Positions 57,593-64,000 of a DNA stretch of 64,000 bases are shown here, one piece after another (positions within the stretch are counted from its first letter, which is position 1; each line of letters begins with the position of its first letter). Position numbers and translations under genes: made by a program. The DNA comes from Bryobacteraceae bacterium. Lineage in GTDB: Bacteria; Acidobacteriota; Terriglobia; Bryobacterales; Bryobacteraceae. The stretch lies in the NCBI GenBank assembly GCA_019752335.1, contig JAIEMJ010000034.1, positions 53,807 through 117,806 on the forward strand, written 5' to 3'. The notes under the pieces are model-generated. The model was not told the DNA's origin. It worked only from the letters and a program-made list of their open reading frames with translations, and did no database searches.

Positions 57593-59298
57593 CGCCACTT
57601 CTCGCGGCGCTCATTCGGATGGGACTCGATCTCGTCGGGCGGGCCCTTGACGATGTAGACGCGCCCGCGTGGCGTCTTCCAGCCCTTGGTCTGATCCTTG
57701 CTGAAGCGCTCATTCGCGTAAGCGATGCGGCGGTAGTGCTCTTCTTTCTTCTCGTTCGCTTCGGTGCCGGGTGTGGGATCGCGGCGGGCCCAGAATTGCT
57801 CGATGAACTTCTCACGCTCCGCGTCGGAGCCGAGCGCGCTGAAGCGCGCCGCTTCTTCGGGCGTGATGATGTAGACGACATCTTCTTGCAACCACCGGTC
57901 GTAGGCGGTGGGCTTCCCCGCCTGCACGCGCTGGCCGAGTTGCTCCAGGTTGATGAGTTGCTCGATCATCGCTTCGGTCGCGCGATAGTCGGGATGAGTG
58001 GGGCGGTAGGTTTGGCGCAGACGATCGAGACGCTGACGCATCTCAGCGAGTTCGGTGGCCCGCTGCCTGCGTTCGGTCTCCGCCAGTTCAGCCTGGACCG
58101 TGGCGGCCTTCACCGCCTCGGCCTGCTTCTGCAGTTCGGCCTCCTGTTGCCGCGCGTCGCTCATCGCCAGAGCCGCGCGCAATTCGGCCACTTCTTGCTT
58201 TAGGCGCTCCACTTCCGGCTCGAATGGCTCCGGTGCTTGGACCGGTGCCTCTGCTGCTGCTCCCTGCCGGAGACTCTCTGATTCGGACTTGATTGGACTC
58301 GTTGCTCGCAACGGCACCGGCGCTTTCACCGCCGGTGACTGGGTTGGCGCTGACGGGGTTGCCGTGGACTGGGCGCGTGACTCGAACACCGGCAGCGTCA
58401 TCGTGCCGACCAATACCAGGGCCGCGACCAAGGCCGGCCAACGCAGGCGGGCGGGCCGCTCCGCTTGTCCCAACAGTCTGGCGATCCGCTGGCGCAGACT
58501 TCCGCCAGTGGCCGCATTGGTTAATGTCATTCCTTGCATAGCCATCTCCTCTAAGTTCACTAACGCTTCGGCGTATTGCCGGACGCCCCCGGTTGCCGCG
58601 GCCGCCATTTCGTCGCAGCAGATCTCACGCTCGGCGCGCATCACTCGTGATACCCACCACACGGCCGGATGGTAGAAGAGCAGCGTCTCCATCAGGGTTT
58701 GCCACCAGTTCACCAGGTAGTCGTGGCGGGCGATGTGCGCCAGTTCGTGGGCGATGATCGCCTCCACGTGCGCGGCCGGCAGTTGGGTTAAGAGTCCGGC
58801 AGGCAGCAGGATCACGGGCTTCCAGAAGCCGGCCTGGAGCGGTCCGGTGACGCGAGTGGAGGCCAGGAAGGCTACGGGCCCGCGGATGCCGAGGCGCGCG
58901 CGAAGATGCGGCCAGTGGTCAGCCAGTCGCTCGCCGCGCGAGAGTCGATGGACCGCACAAGCCGCCAGGATCAGCCGCGCCGACAGCACCGTCACGCCCA
59001 CCATCCACACTGCCGGGAGCCAGGCGATCCAGCGGATAGGCTCGGCCCCGATGACGGCGCGGGAGAGCGCGTCGCCGGAGCCCAAGGCCAGGGCCATCTG
59101 GCCGAGGCGAACGGTGGGGCCGGGTTGGCTGAGCCAAAGATAAGTGAATACCGGAGCCAGCGTCATGCAGGCGAGCGCGCCACAGGCGCCGGCATACCGC
59201 ACGCGCGCGGAGCGGGTGGCGGTGAGCCAGAGGCCCAAGAGTAAGGCGGCGATAGCGCCTTGCCAGAGAAAGTGGATCAGCGTCCAACCGAGCGTCAT
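57553..59298 (-). CDS. BlaR1-like M56 metallopeptidase fused to a GWxTD domain
   Basis: A 581-residue membrane sensor-protease. The N-terminal half has four hydrophobic helices and the zinc site IIAHELAHIARHDYLVNWWQ with the third-ligand region AEREICCDEMA, as in BlaR1/MecR1, which cleave or inactivate the BlaI repressor. Where classical BlaR1 has a penicillin-binding sensor, this protein has a Pro-rich linker, a coiled coil (residues 350-450, VERLKQEVAELRAALAMS) and a GWxTD domain (WLQEDVVYIITPEEAARF, EREKFIEQFWARRDPTPG, KGWKTPRGRVYIVKGPPDEI). The signal sensed is therefore not beta-lactam in any obvious way. Overlaps blaI by 4 bases. Confidence 0.92.
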   Translation of the reverse strand: MTLGWTLIHFLWQGAIAALLLGLWLTATRSARVRYAGACGALACMTLAPVFTYLWLSQPGPTVRLGQMALALGSGDALSRAVIGAEPIRWIAWLPAVWMVGVTVLSARLILAACAVHRLSRGERLADHWPHLRARLGIRGPVAFLASTRVTGPLQAGFWKPVILLPAGLLTQLPAAHVEAIIAHELAHIARHDYLVNWWQTLMETLLFYHPAVWWVSRVMRAEREICCDEMAAAATGGVRQYAEALVNLEEMAMQGMTLTNAATGGSLRQRIARLLGQAERPARLRWPALVAALVLVGTMTLPVFESRAQSTATPSAPTQSPAVKAPVPLRATSPIKSESESLRQGAAAEAPVQAPEPFEPEVERLKQEVAELRAALAMSDARQQEAELQKQAEAVKAATVQAELAETERRQRATELAEMRQRLDRLRQTYRPTHPDYRATEAMIEQLINLEQLGQRVQAGKPTAYDRWLQEDVVYIITPEEAARFSALGSDAEREKFIEQFWARRDPTPGTEANEKKEEHYRRIAYANERFSKDQTKGWKTPRGRVYIVKGPPDEIESHPNERREKWRYRSPLEDFEFSL

Positions 59299-59687
59299 TT
59301 GCGGCCTCCGTTCTTCTCTTCATAACGGTCCAGCATCAGGCGAATCTCATCGATCTCGGCCTTGGTGGCGCGCTTGCTTTCGAGCGCTTGCTGCACCAGC
59401 AGAGCCGCGGAGCCTTGGAATGCGCGATCCAGCAAGTCGCCGAGCAACTGCGTCTGCGTTTGTTCCTGGCGGAGTCGCGGCGTGTAGCGGTGCGCGCGCT
59501 CCTGCTCGTCACGCTTCACGAGCCCCTTGCCAGCCATGATCTGCATCAGCTTCAGGACCGTGGTGTAGCCGGTGGGCTTGGCCGCGTTCAGTACGTCGTG
59601 GACCTCACGGACGGTGGCAGGTTTCGCCAGCCGCCACAGGACGTCGAGAATTTCCAGTTCGCCGGCCGTGGGCTTGGGTAGCTTCAT
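59295..59687 (-). CDS. BlaI/MecI-family repressor controlling the M56-GWxTD gene
   Basis: A 130-residue winged-helix repressor: LPKPTAGELEILDVLWRLAK, VREVHDVLNAAKPTGYTTVL, KLMQIMAGKGLVKRDEQE and a dimerisation tail (LLGDLLDRAFQGSAALLVQQ). It should bind the twin TACGAA-N4-TTCGTA operators just upstream and repress itself and the M56-GWxTD gene, until cleaved or released by that protein. ATG at 59687 lies only 10 nt after the -10 box, so the mRNA has almost no leader. It is unlike the BlaI-type gene at 23715 in sequence and context. Confidence 0.93.
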   Translation of the reverse strand: MKLPKPTAGELEILDVLWRLAKPATVREVHDVLNAAKPTGYTTVLKLMQIMAGKGLVKRDEQERAHRYTPRLRQEQTQTQLLGDLLDRAFQGSAALLVQQALESKRATKAEIDEIRLMLDRYEEKNGGRK

Positions 59688-59697
59688 CTAGGGTCAG

Positions 59698-59725
59698 TGT
59701 ATACGAAGAAGTTCGTATATGTCAA
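59698..59725 (-). promoter_or_regulatory. Near-consensus promoter of the blaI-M56 operon
   Basis: On the minus strand: TTGACA (59725-59720), a 16-bp spacer, and TATACA (59703-59698). This is close to the sigma-70 consensus. The predicted start of transcription falls about 3-5 nt before the blaI ATG. Confidence 0.75.
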
Positions 59726-59739
59726 CGAAGAAGTTCGTA
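59701..59739. promoter_or_regulatory. Twin BlaI-type operators
   Basis: ATACGAA-gaag-TTCGTAT at 59701-59718 is a perfect inverted repeat with 7-bp arms. AACGAA-gaag-TTCGTA at 59724-59739 is a second copy with one imperfect base. Their centres are about 22 bp apart, two turns of the helix, so two dimers would bind one face. The first lies across the promoter spacer, the second covers the -35 box. Confidence 0.8.
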
Positions 59740-59817
59740 GAATATGTGGAGGCTTGCGAAACTATCCCCTCCCTCAGTCTCAGCTCAGCTCAGAAGCTCA
59801 GAAACAAGGACGTCCCG

Positions 59818-59948
59818 TAACGAACCCCGACCGTGAGGGAGGGGATGCTTGGCCTGCGGCTATGTTCCCGCATGCGTTCGATGTTCTTCGGCTTTTTCAC
59901 CGATGGGCCTTGGGAGGCTATCCCCTCCCTGACGGTCGGGGTTCGTTA
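59818..59948. repeat. REP-like inverted repeat pair
   Basis: A 29-bp arm at 59818-59846 (beginning TAACGAACCCCGACCG) is repeated in reverse complement at 59920-59948 with one mismatch, separated by 73 bp. Each arm can itself fold weakly (CCCC...GGGG). A shorter related piece, TATCCCCTCCCT, is at 59764-59775. The layout is that of paired REP elements. The rest of 59740-59962 has no gene. Confidence 0.8.
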
Positions 59949-59962
59949 GGGGCAGCGAGGTA

Positions 59963-61324
59963 CTAGCCCCGCAACAGCCGCTCCACCGCGGACTGCAACT
60001 GTTCCGCGCGCGCGGCCGTGGTCGCCTCGGCAGCGATCCGCAGGAGCGGCTCGGTGTTCGAGGCGCGCACGTGGATCCAGCCATCGGCGAAGGTGAGCTT
60101 CAGTCCGTCCGAACGATTCGTGTCGGCGTCGGGATACGCCGCTTCCAAGCTCTGCATGAGCGGACCGAGGCGGCCGTGCTCGAAGGCGACCTTGCCCGAA
60201 CGGCGGAAGAAGCTCGGCAGAGCCGCCACACGCTCGGATACCGTGCCCGGCGAACTCGCCAGGCGGTTCAGCAGGAACGCCATTCCGGTGTAGCTATCGC
60301 GGCAGAGGTGGACGGACGGAAAGATGACGCCGCCGTTTGAGCCTTCGCCGCCGATCGCGGTGCGGACGCTTTGCATCCCTTCGACGACATTGGCCTCTCC
60401 AACGGGCGTGCGGAAGACGCGGCGGCCATGCCGCGCGGCGACGGCGTCGATCACCGAGGAGGTAGTCAGGTTCACAACGACATCGCCCTCCACGCGTTCG
60501 AGCGCAGCGTCGGAGACCAAGGCCAGCACGTCGTCATTGTCGATCACGTGGCCGGTCTCGTCGCAAACGGCGAGGCGATCACCATCGGGATCCTGCCCGA
60601 AGCCGATGTCGCAGTGCTCGCGGCGCACGAGCGCGGCTAGGTCACCCAGAGTATCCGGCCGCGGCTCGGCCTCTCGGGGGAAGACCTGCGTGGGGTCGAC
60701 CGAGATGGCGTGCAAGTCGCAGCCGAGCACGTCGCGGAGAAAATGCACCGACATGCGGGAGCCCGCGCCGTTGACGCCGTCGAGCGCGACGCGGAAGCGG
60801 CGGGCGCGGATGAGGTCGAGGTCCACGTGCCGTAAGACGCGTTCCAAATGGAGGGCCATGGGACGATCGGCGTGGACTTGGACGCCGCGCATCTCTTCGT
60901 TCGTCGCCTGGTAGAAGTCGCTCTGGTGATAGAGGTCCAGCAGTTCGGCGCGTTCGTAGTGGTTGAAGAAGAGGCCCGCATGGTTAAAGAGCTTGAGCGC
61001 GTTGTACTCGGGCGGATTGTGCGACGCCGTCAGCGCGATGCCGCCGGCGGCGCCGATAGCGGCGACGTACATCTGGATGGTGGGCGTGGGAAGCACGCCC
61101 ACCTGGATCACCTCGCAACCGGCGGCCAGCAGGCCCGCCGTTACGGCGTTCTCCAGCATCTCGCCGCTGGAGCGGGTATCGCGGCCCAGAACCACGCGGC
61201 CCTGCTCGACGTAGGTGCCAAAGGCCTGGGCGAATTCGCAGGCCAGGCCGGGGGTGAGAAAACCGCCGACGACGCCGCGAATGCCGGAGACGCCGATCTT
61301 GAGCAAGTGTTCGCGCTTCGACAT
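59963..61324 (-). CDS. Phosphoglucosamine mutase / phosphohexomutase
   Basis: A 453-residue alpha-D-phosphohexomutase. All four active-site elements are near canonical: the phosphoserine loop IALTASHNPPEYNALKL, the metal loop GQDPDGDRLAV, the sugar-binding loop GGEGSNGGVIFPS and the phosphate-binding loop VRASNTEPLLRI. It interconverts 6-phospho and 1-phospho hexoses (Man, Glc or GlcN) for cell-wall or polysaccharide synthesis; sequence alone does not separate GlmM from ManB. The ATG at 61324 is chosen because the conserved domain (KIGVSGIRGVVGG) starts at once. It lies 2 nt after a paralogue, so they form one operon. Confidence 0.92.
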   Translation of the reverse strand: MSKREHLLKIGVSGIRGVVGGFLTPGLACEFAQAFGTYVEQGRVVLGRDTRSSGEMLENAVTAGLLAAGCEVIQVGVLPTPTIQMYVAAIGAAGGIALTASHNPPEYNALKLFNHAGLFFNHYERAELLDLYHQSDFYQATNEEMRGVQVHADRPMALHLERVLRHVDLDLIRARRFRVALDGVNGAGSRMSVHFLRDVLGCDLHAISVDPTQVFPREAEPRPDTLGDLAALVRREHCDIGFGQDPDGDRLAVCDETGHVIDNDDVLALVSDAALERVEGDVVVNLTTSSVIDAVAARHGRRVFRTPVGEANVVEGMQSVRTAIGGEGSNGGVIFPSVHLCRDSYTGMAFLLNRLASSPGTVSERVAALPSFFRRSGKVAFEHGRLGPLMQSLEAAYPDADTNRSDGLKLTFADGWIHVRASNTEPLLRIAAEATTAARAEQLQSAVERLLRG

Positions 61325-61326
61325 CG

Positions 61327-62697
61327 CTAGGCCAGCCTCCGTACTTGTTCCATCAGTCCATCGAAGAGCGCTTGCGGCGGATCGCCTTGCGCCTCGCAAA
61401 TCACCCGCACCAGCGGCTCGGTTTGTGAGACGCGCACGTGAAACCATTGCTCCGGCCAATCGACGCGGAGCCCGTCGAGCGTATCGGCGCGGCCCTGATG
61501 GCCGAAGGCGTCGCGCAGTTCGCTGTAGAGCTGCGGGATGCGCATCTGCTTCAAGGGGACTTCCCCCTTCAGCATCGAGTAGCGCGGGAAACTGCCGGCA
61601 ATTTCGTGCAAGGCCTGTCCGCGGTCCGCCATGATGGTGAGCACCATCAGCATGGCCGCGATGCCGTCGTAGACGAAGCGGAATTGCGGCAGCATAATCG
61701 CGCCGGTGCCTTCGCCGGCCAGCGCGATTTGTTCGGGCCGGTACCCGCTTAAGGCGTCGATGGCCGCCTGGCGGCCCACGGGAACACGAATCACTTCCCC
61801 GCCCCGCCGCCGCGCGACTTCGTCGACCAAGGCAGTGGTCGAGAGGTTCGTAAGGACGAGGCGGCCGGGAAACTTCGCCAATTGGCCGTCAGCGACGAGC
61901 GGCAGAATCAGCTCTTCGCTCAAGGCCTCGCCGCGCGACGTGGCGCACGCGACGCGGTCCGCGTCGGCATCGAAGAGGAAGCCCGCGTCGGCCGCAAGGG
62001 GCTGGATCAAGGGACCCAATTGCGAGCCCACCATGCGGGCGCTGGTCTCTGGCTCGTGCGCGAAAGCCGCGCCTTCCAGGCGTGCGTTGATCAGAATCAA
62101 GGGCCAGGCGAAGCGCTCCCGCACGCGCTCCAGAATGGTGGACGACGTGCCGTTGCAACAATCGACGACGACCCGGAACTGGCGCAGCCGGGCAAAGTCG
62201 AAGACGCGCTCCAGGTCATCCAGGTAAGTCTCAATGGCGTCATCGGCGGTGGAGAGCTTGCCGATCTGATGCCAGTCGACGAAGGCAAACTTCTTCAAGT
62301 GGTAGATGTCGAGCAACTCACCGGCTTCGCTGGAAGCAAGGTAAGTGCCGGCGGGGCCGAGGAACTTGAGCGCATTCCATTCGGCGGCGTTGTGGCTGGC
62401 GCCCAGCGAGATCCCTCCGGCGGCGTTGCGCCGGCGAATGGCGTGCTGAATCACGGGCGTCGAAACGATGCCGAGGTCGATGACGTCGCGGCCGCAGGCG
62501 AGCAGGGCGGAGGTGGCGGCGGCTCGCAGCATGTTGCCGCTGGAGCGCGGGTCGCGGCCGAGGAGGACGGGGCCATCGGTCGCCAGGAGCGTGCCAAAGG
62601 CCGCCGCGAAGTCGAGGGCATGAGTCACGGTAAGGCCCGGGCCGACGATGCCGCGGACACCAACGGGGGATATGCGCAGCGCTTTGGCTCTTTGCAT
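61327..62697 (-). CDS. Divergent phosphohexomutase paralogue
   Basis: A 456-residue paralogue of the neighbour, with the same fold but altered active-site loops. The phosphoserine loop is ISLGASHNAAEWNALKF (Ser kept, flanking TASHNP lost). The metal loop is DADADRVAC in place of DGDGDR, the sugar loop is AGEGTGAIMLPQ, and the phosphate loop RVSQTEPLVRV is kept. It may have a different substrate or reduced activity and act with the canonical enzyme. Start ATG 62697; the divergent hydrolase gene begins 42 nt away. Confidence 0.9.
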   Translation of the reverse strand: MQRAKALRISPVGVRGIVGPGLTVTHALDFAAAFGTLLATDGPVLLGRDPRSSGNMLRAAATSALLACGRDVIDLGIVSTPVIQHAIRRRNAAGGISLGASHNAAEWNALKFLGPAGTYLASSEAGELLDIYHLKKFAFVDWHQIGKLSTADDAIETYLDDLERVFDFARLRQFRVVVDCCNGTSSTILERVRERFAWPLILINARLEGAAFAHEPETSARMVGSQLGPLIQPLAADAGFLFDADADRVACATSRGEALSEELILPLVADGQLAKFPGRLVLTNLSTTALVDEVARRRGGEVIRVPVGRQAAIDALSGYRPEQIALAGEGTGAIMLPQFRFVYDGIAAMLMVLTIMADRGQALHEIAGSFPRYSMLKGEVPLKQMRIPQLYSELRDAFGHQGRADTLDGLRVDWPEQWFHVRVSQTEPLVRVICEAQGDPPQALFDGLMEQVRRLA

Positions 62698-62739
62698 GTT
62701 CTACCAGTATGCCAAGGGGCGATACCATGGAGGGCAACT

Positions 62740-63594
62740 ATGAAATTTCTGCCTCTCTTCGGATGTTTCGCCATGCTCGCCAGTGCCCAATCCGCTCCTC
62801 TGCCGGACTGGGTCACCATCGACGCCAACCTCGCCTACGACGCGCATCCGGAAACCAAGCTCGACATCCTCCGTCCCAAGAACGCCACCGGCCAACAGCC
62901 CGCTATTCTTTTCATCCACGGCGGCGGCTGGGTGGGCGGCGCCAAGGAGAATGTCGTGGCCAACTTCTGCCTGCCGTATCTCGAGAAGGGCTTCGTAGTG
63001 GCGAACGTCGAGTACCGGCTGGCGAAGGCGGCACTGGCGCCGGCGGCCGTGTCGGACGTGCTGAAGGCCGCCGAATGGCTCGCGAAGAACGCCGCCAAAT
63101 ATGGCGTTGACCCGAAGAAGATCATCGCCTCGGGCGACTCGGCGGGCGGCCACCTGGCCCTGATGGTGGGGCTGACGCCGCGGCAAGCCAACCTCGGCAG
63201 CCCGGCGAAAGTGGCCGCCATCGTCAATTTCTACGGCATCACCGACGTCGGCGATGTGCTGGAGGGCCAGAACATGAAGAGCTACACCGTGGGCTGGATT
63301 CCGGATTCCTTGGCCGACCGCCGCGAGATCGCTCGCCGCGTGTCGCCACAGAATTGGGTCCGCAAAAAACTGCCCCCCAGCCTGACGATCCACGGCGGCG
63401 AGGACCCCACGGTTCCCTACGAGCACGGCGTCGTTTTCGTAAAAATGATGCGCAGCGAGGGCAACGACGCGGAGCTCTACAGCGTACCGAAGGGCCAACA
63501 CGGCGACTTTCTCAAGAATCCGGTAGAGGGTGCGCAGGTCTGGAAAGCCATCTTTGACTTCCTGAGCCGCCGTGGCCTGATGCCACCGTCGTGA
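62740..63594 (+). CDS. Secreted alpha/beta-hydrolase (BD-FAE/esterase-lipase type)
   Basis: A 284-residue exported esterase. A signal peptide (MKFLPLFGCFAMLASAQSA) precedes KLDILRPKNATGQQPAILF, the oxyanion-hole motif FIHGGGWVGGAKEN, the nucleophile elbow IASGDSAGGHLALMVG, and the acid/His segments SLTIHGGEDPTVPYEHG and KGQHGDFLKNP. It resembles acetyl-xylan/feruloyl-type esterases of the HGGG family. The ATG at 62740 is preceded by GGAGGG, and the long open region upstream of it is the antisense of the mutase gene, so this is the right start. Confidence 0.9.
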   Translation: MKFLPLFGCFAMLASAQSAPLPDWVTIDANLAYDAHPETKLDILRPKNATGQQPAILFIHGGGWVGGAKENVVANFCLPYLEKGFVVANVEYRLAKAALAPAAVSDVLKAAEWLAKNAAKYGVDPKKIIASGDSAGGHLALMVGLTPRQANLGSPAKVAAIVNFYGITDVGDVLEGQNMKSYTVGWIPDSLADRREIARRVSPQNWVRKKLPPSLTIHGGEDPTVPYEHGVVFVKMMRSEGNDAELYSVPKGQHGDFLKNPVEGAQVWKAIFDFLSRRGLMPPS

Positions 63595-63734
63595 AGGGCG
63601 CGGGGAACAGACTCGCGGCGCAAAGCGGCGAGGGCAATCGGCATCCCATCTCTCCGGCGCCAGTCGCGAGATCTTACAAAATCGATTGTAACCACGTACG
63701 CCGACTTTGGCCCGCCGCGTGCCTCTACCTTCCG

Positions 63735-64000
63735 GTGCGCAAACCGCGTGACTTTCGTCCGGAGCAACTCTACGCTATCACCCAACGCGGCAATGGCGGC
63801 CAGTGGATTCATCTCGATGACGAGGACTTCACCCAGGCCATCGCCTTCATGCGGAAATACGCCGCTCTGCATGAGGTGCATATTCACGGCTGGTGCCTGA
63901 TGCACAACCATGGCCATTGGATCTTCGAGGCGGCCAAACCCAAGTCCATCTCCAATCTCATGCGCGATATGCAGAGCCGCTACTCGCATTACCTCAATGT
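63735..64000 (+). mobile_element. REP-associated tyrosine transposase (RAYT), N-terminal part
   Basis: From a GTG at 63735 to the window edge the frame reads RKPRDFRPEQLYAITQRGNG, DEDFTQAIAFMRKYAALHE, VHIHGWCLMHNHGHWIFEA and ISNLMRDMQSRYSHYLN. This is the Y1/HUH transposase domain of the RAYT family, with the HUH pair in MHNHGHW. These enzymes act on REP hairpins; a REP-like inverted repeat lies at 59818. The catalytic Tyr lies later or may be in SRYSHY. The C-terminus is beyond the window. The 140 bases 63595-63734 before it hold nothing else I recognise. Confidence 0.85.

Noticed and set aside
61882..62739. 286-codon N-terminal extension of the alpha/beta-hydrolase
   Set aside because: It is antisense to the mutase gene; the true gene has a signal peptide and a Shine-Dalgarno at 62740.
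1..64000. tRNA, rRNA or riboswitch genes
   Set aside because: No T-loop-like or conserved riboswitch core was seen in the intergenic stretches; this was by eye only and a covariance search would settle it.

Overview
The window looks like a chromosomal segment of an Acidobacteriota member, most likely of the Bryobacter/Solibacter type. This is an inference. The sequence is G+C rich. It carries two very large Oar-like TonB-dependent receptors with N-terminal carboxypeptidase-regulatory domains, a cytochrome-C/DUF1549/DUF1553 plus DUF1501 gene pair, a Ser/Thr kinase fused to a beta-propeller, a GWxTD-domain protein, sulfatase and DUF1080 genes, and many Tat-type 'RR' leaders. I saw no rRNA, tRNA or CRISPR array.

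Layout. 1-3.7 kb (minus): larC-metG-tatD, overlapping by 4 bases at each junction. 3.7-7.8 kb: a RidA-family gene followed by the first TonB-dependent receptor. 7.9-10.1 kb (minus): ArsR/SRPBCC/GyrI-like operon and a DUF4256 pseudogene. 10.3-17.3 kb (minus): propeller/phosphoesterase, unknown secreted protein, two-component system, DUF481 barrel. 17.4-20.6 kb (minus): a compact three-gene unit made of a 42-residue membrane protein, a BON-OmpA protein and a membrane-anchored protein with about 40 copies of a 15-residue repeat ending in a helix-hairpin-helix domain. 20.7-22.4 kb: ECF sigma factor, small unknown protein, MscS-like channel. 22.4-28.2 kb (minus): DoxX-like, DUF72, a BlaI-type regulator, a nucleotidyltransferase-like protein, two pseudopilins and a TPR-secretin-cohesin protein. 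28.4-30.9 kb: smpB-pepA-bluB. 31-36.6 kb: a scarred region with a truncated Rpn nuclease, an STPK-propeller, an S8 protease with NVVWG repeats, and broken copies of bluB and of the 5' end of the downstream ATPase gene. 36.6-45.7 kb: HerA-like ATPase, PhoD-type phosphatase, PSD1 and DUF1501 proteins, a small basic protein and a second RidA. 45.7-57.6 kb: second TonB-dependent receptor, DUF1080 proteins, oxidoreductase, sulfatase, amidohydrolase, amidase and tannase, probably for uptake and breakdown of plant or microbial polymers. 57.5-59.7 kb: BlaI-BlaR1-like pair with a GWxTD domain and a clear operator-promoter. 59.8-64 kb: REP-like inverted repeat, tandem phosphohexomutases, alpha/beta hydrolase, and the start of a REP-associated transposase.

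The most novel-looking items are the three-gene repeat-protein unit at 17.4-20.6 kb, a strongly over-represented octamer (GAGTAAGT/ACTTACTC) found in several codon frames and on both strands, a consistent promoter layout implying many leaderless mRNAs, a C10 tract that could switch the secretin's cohesin domain, and the BlaI-BlaR1-GWxTD module.
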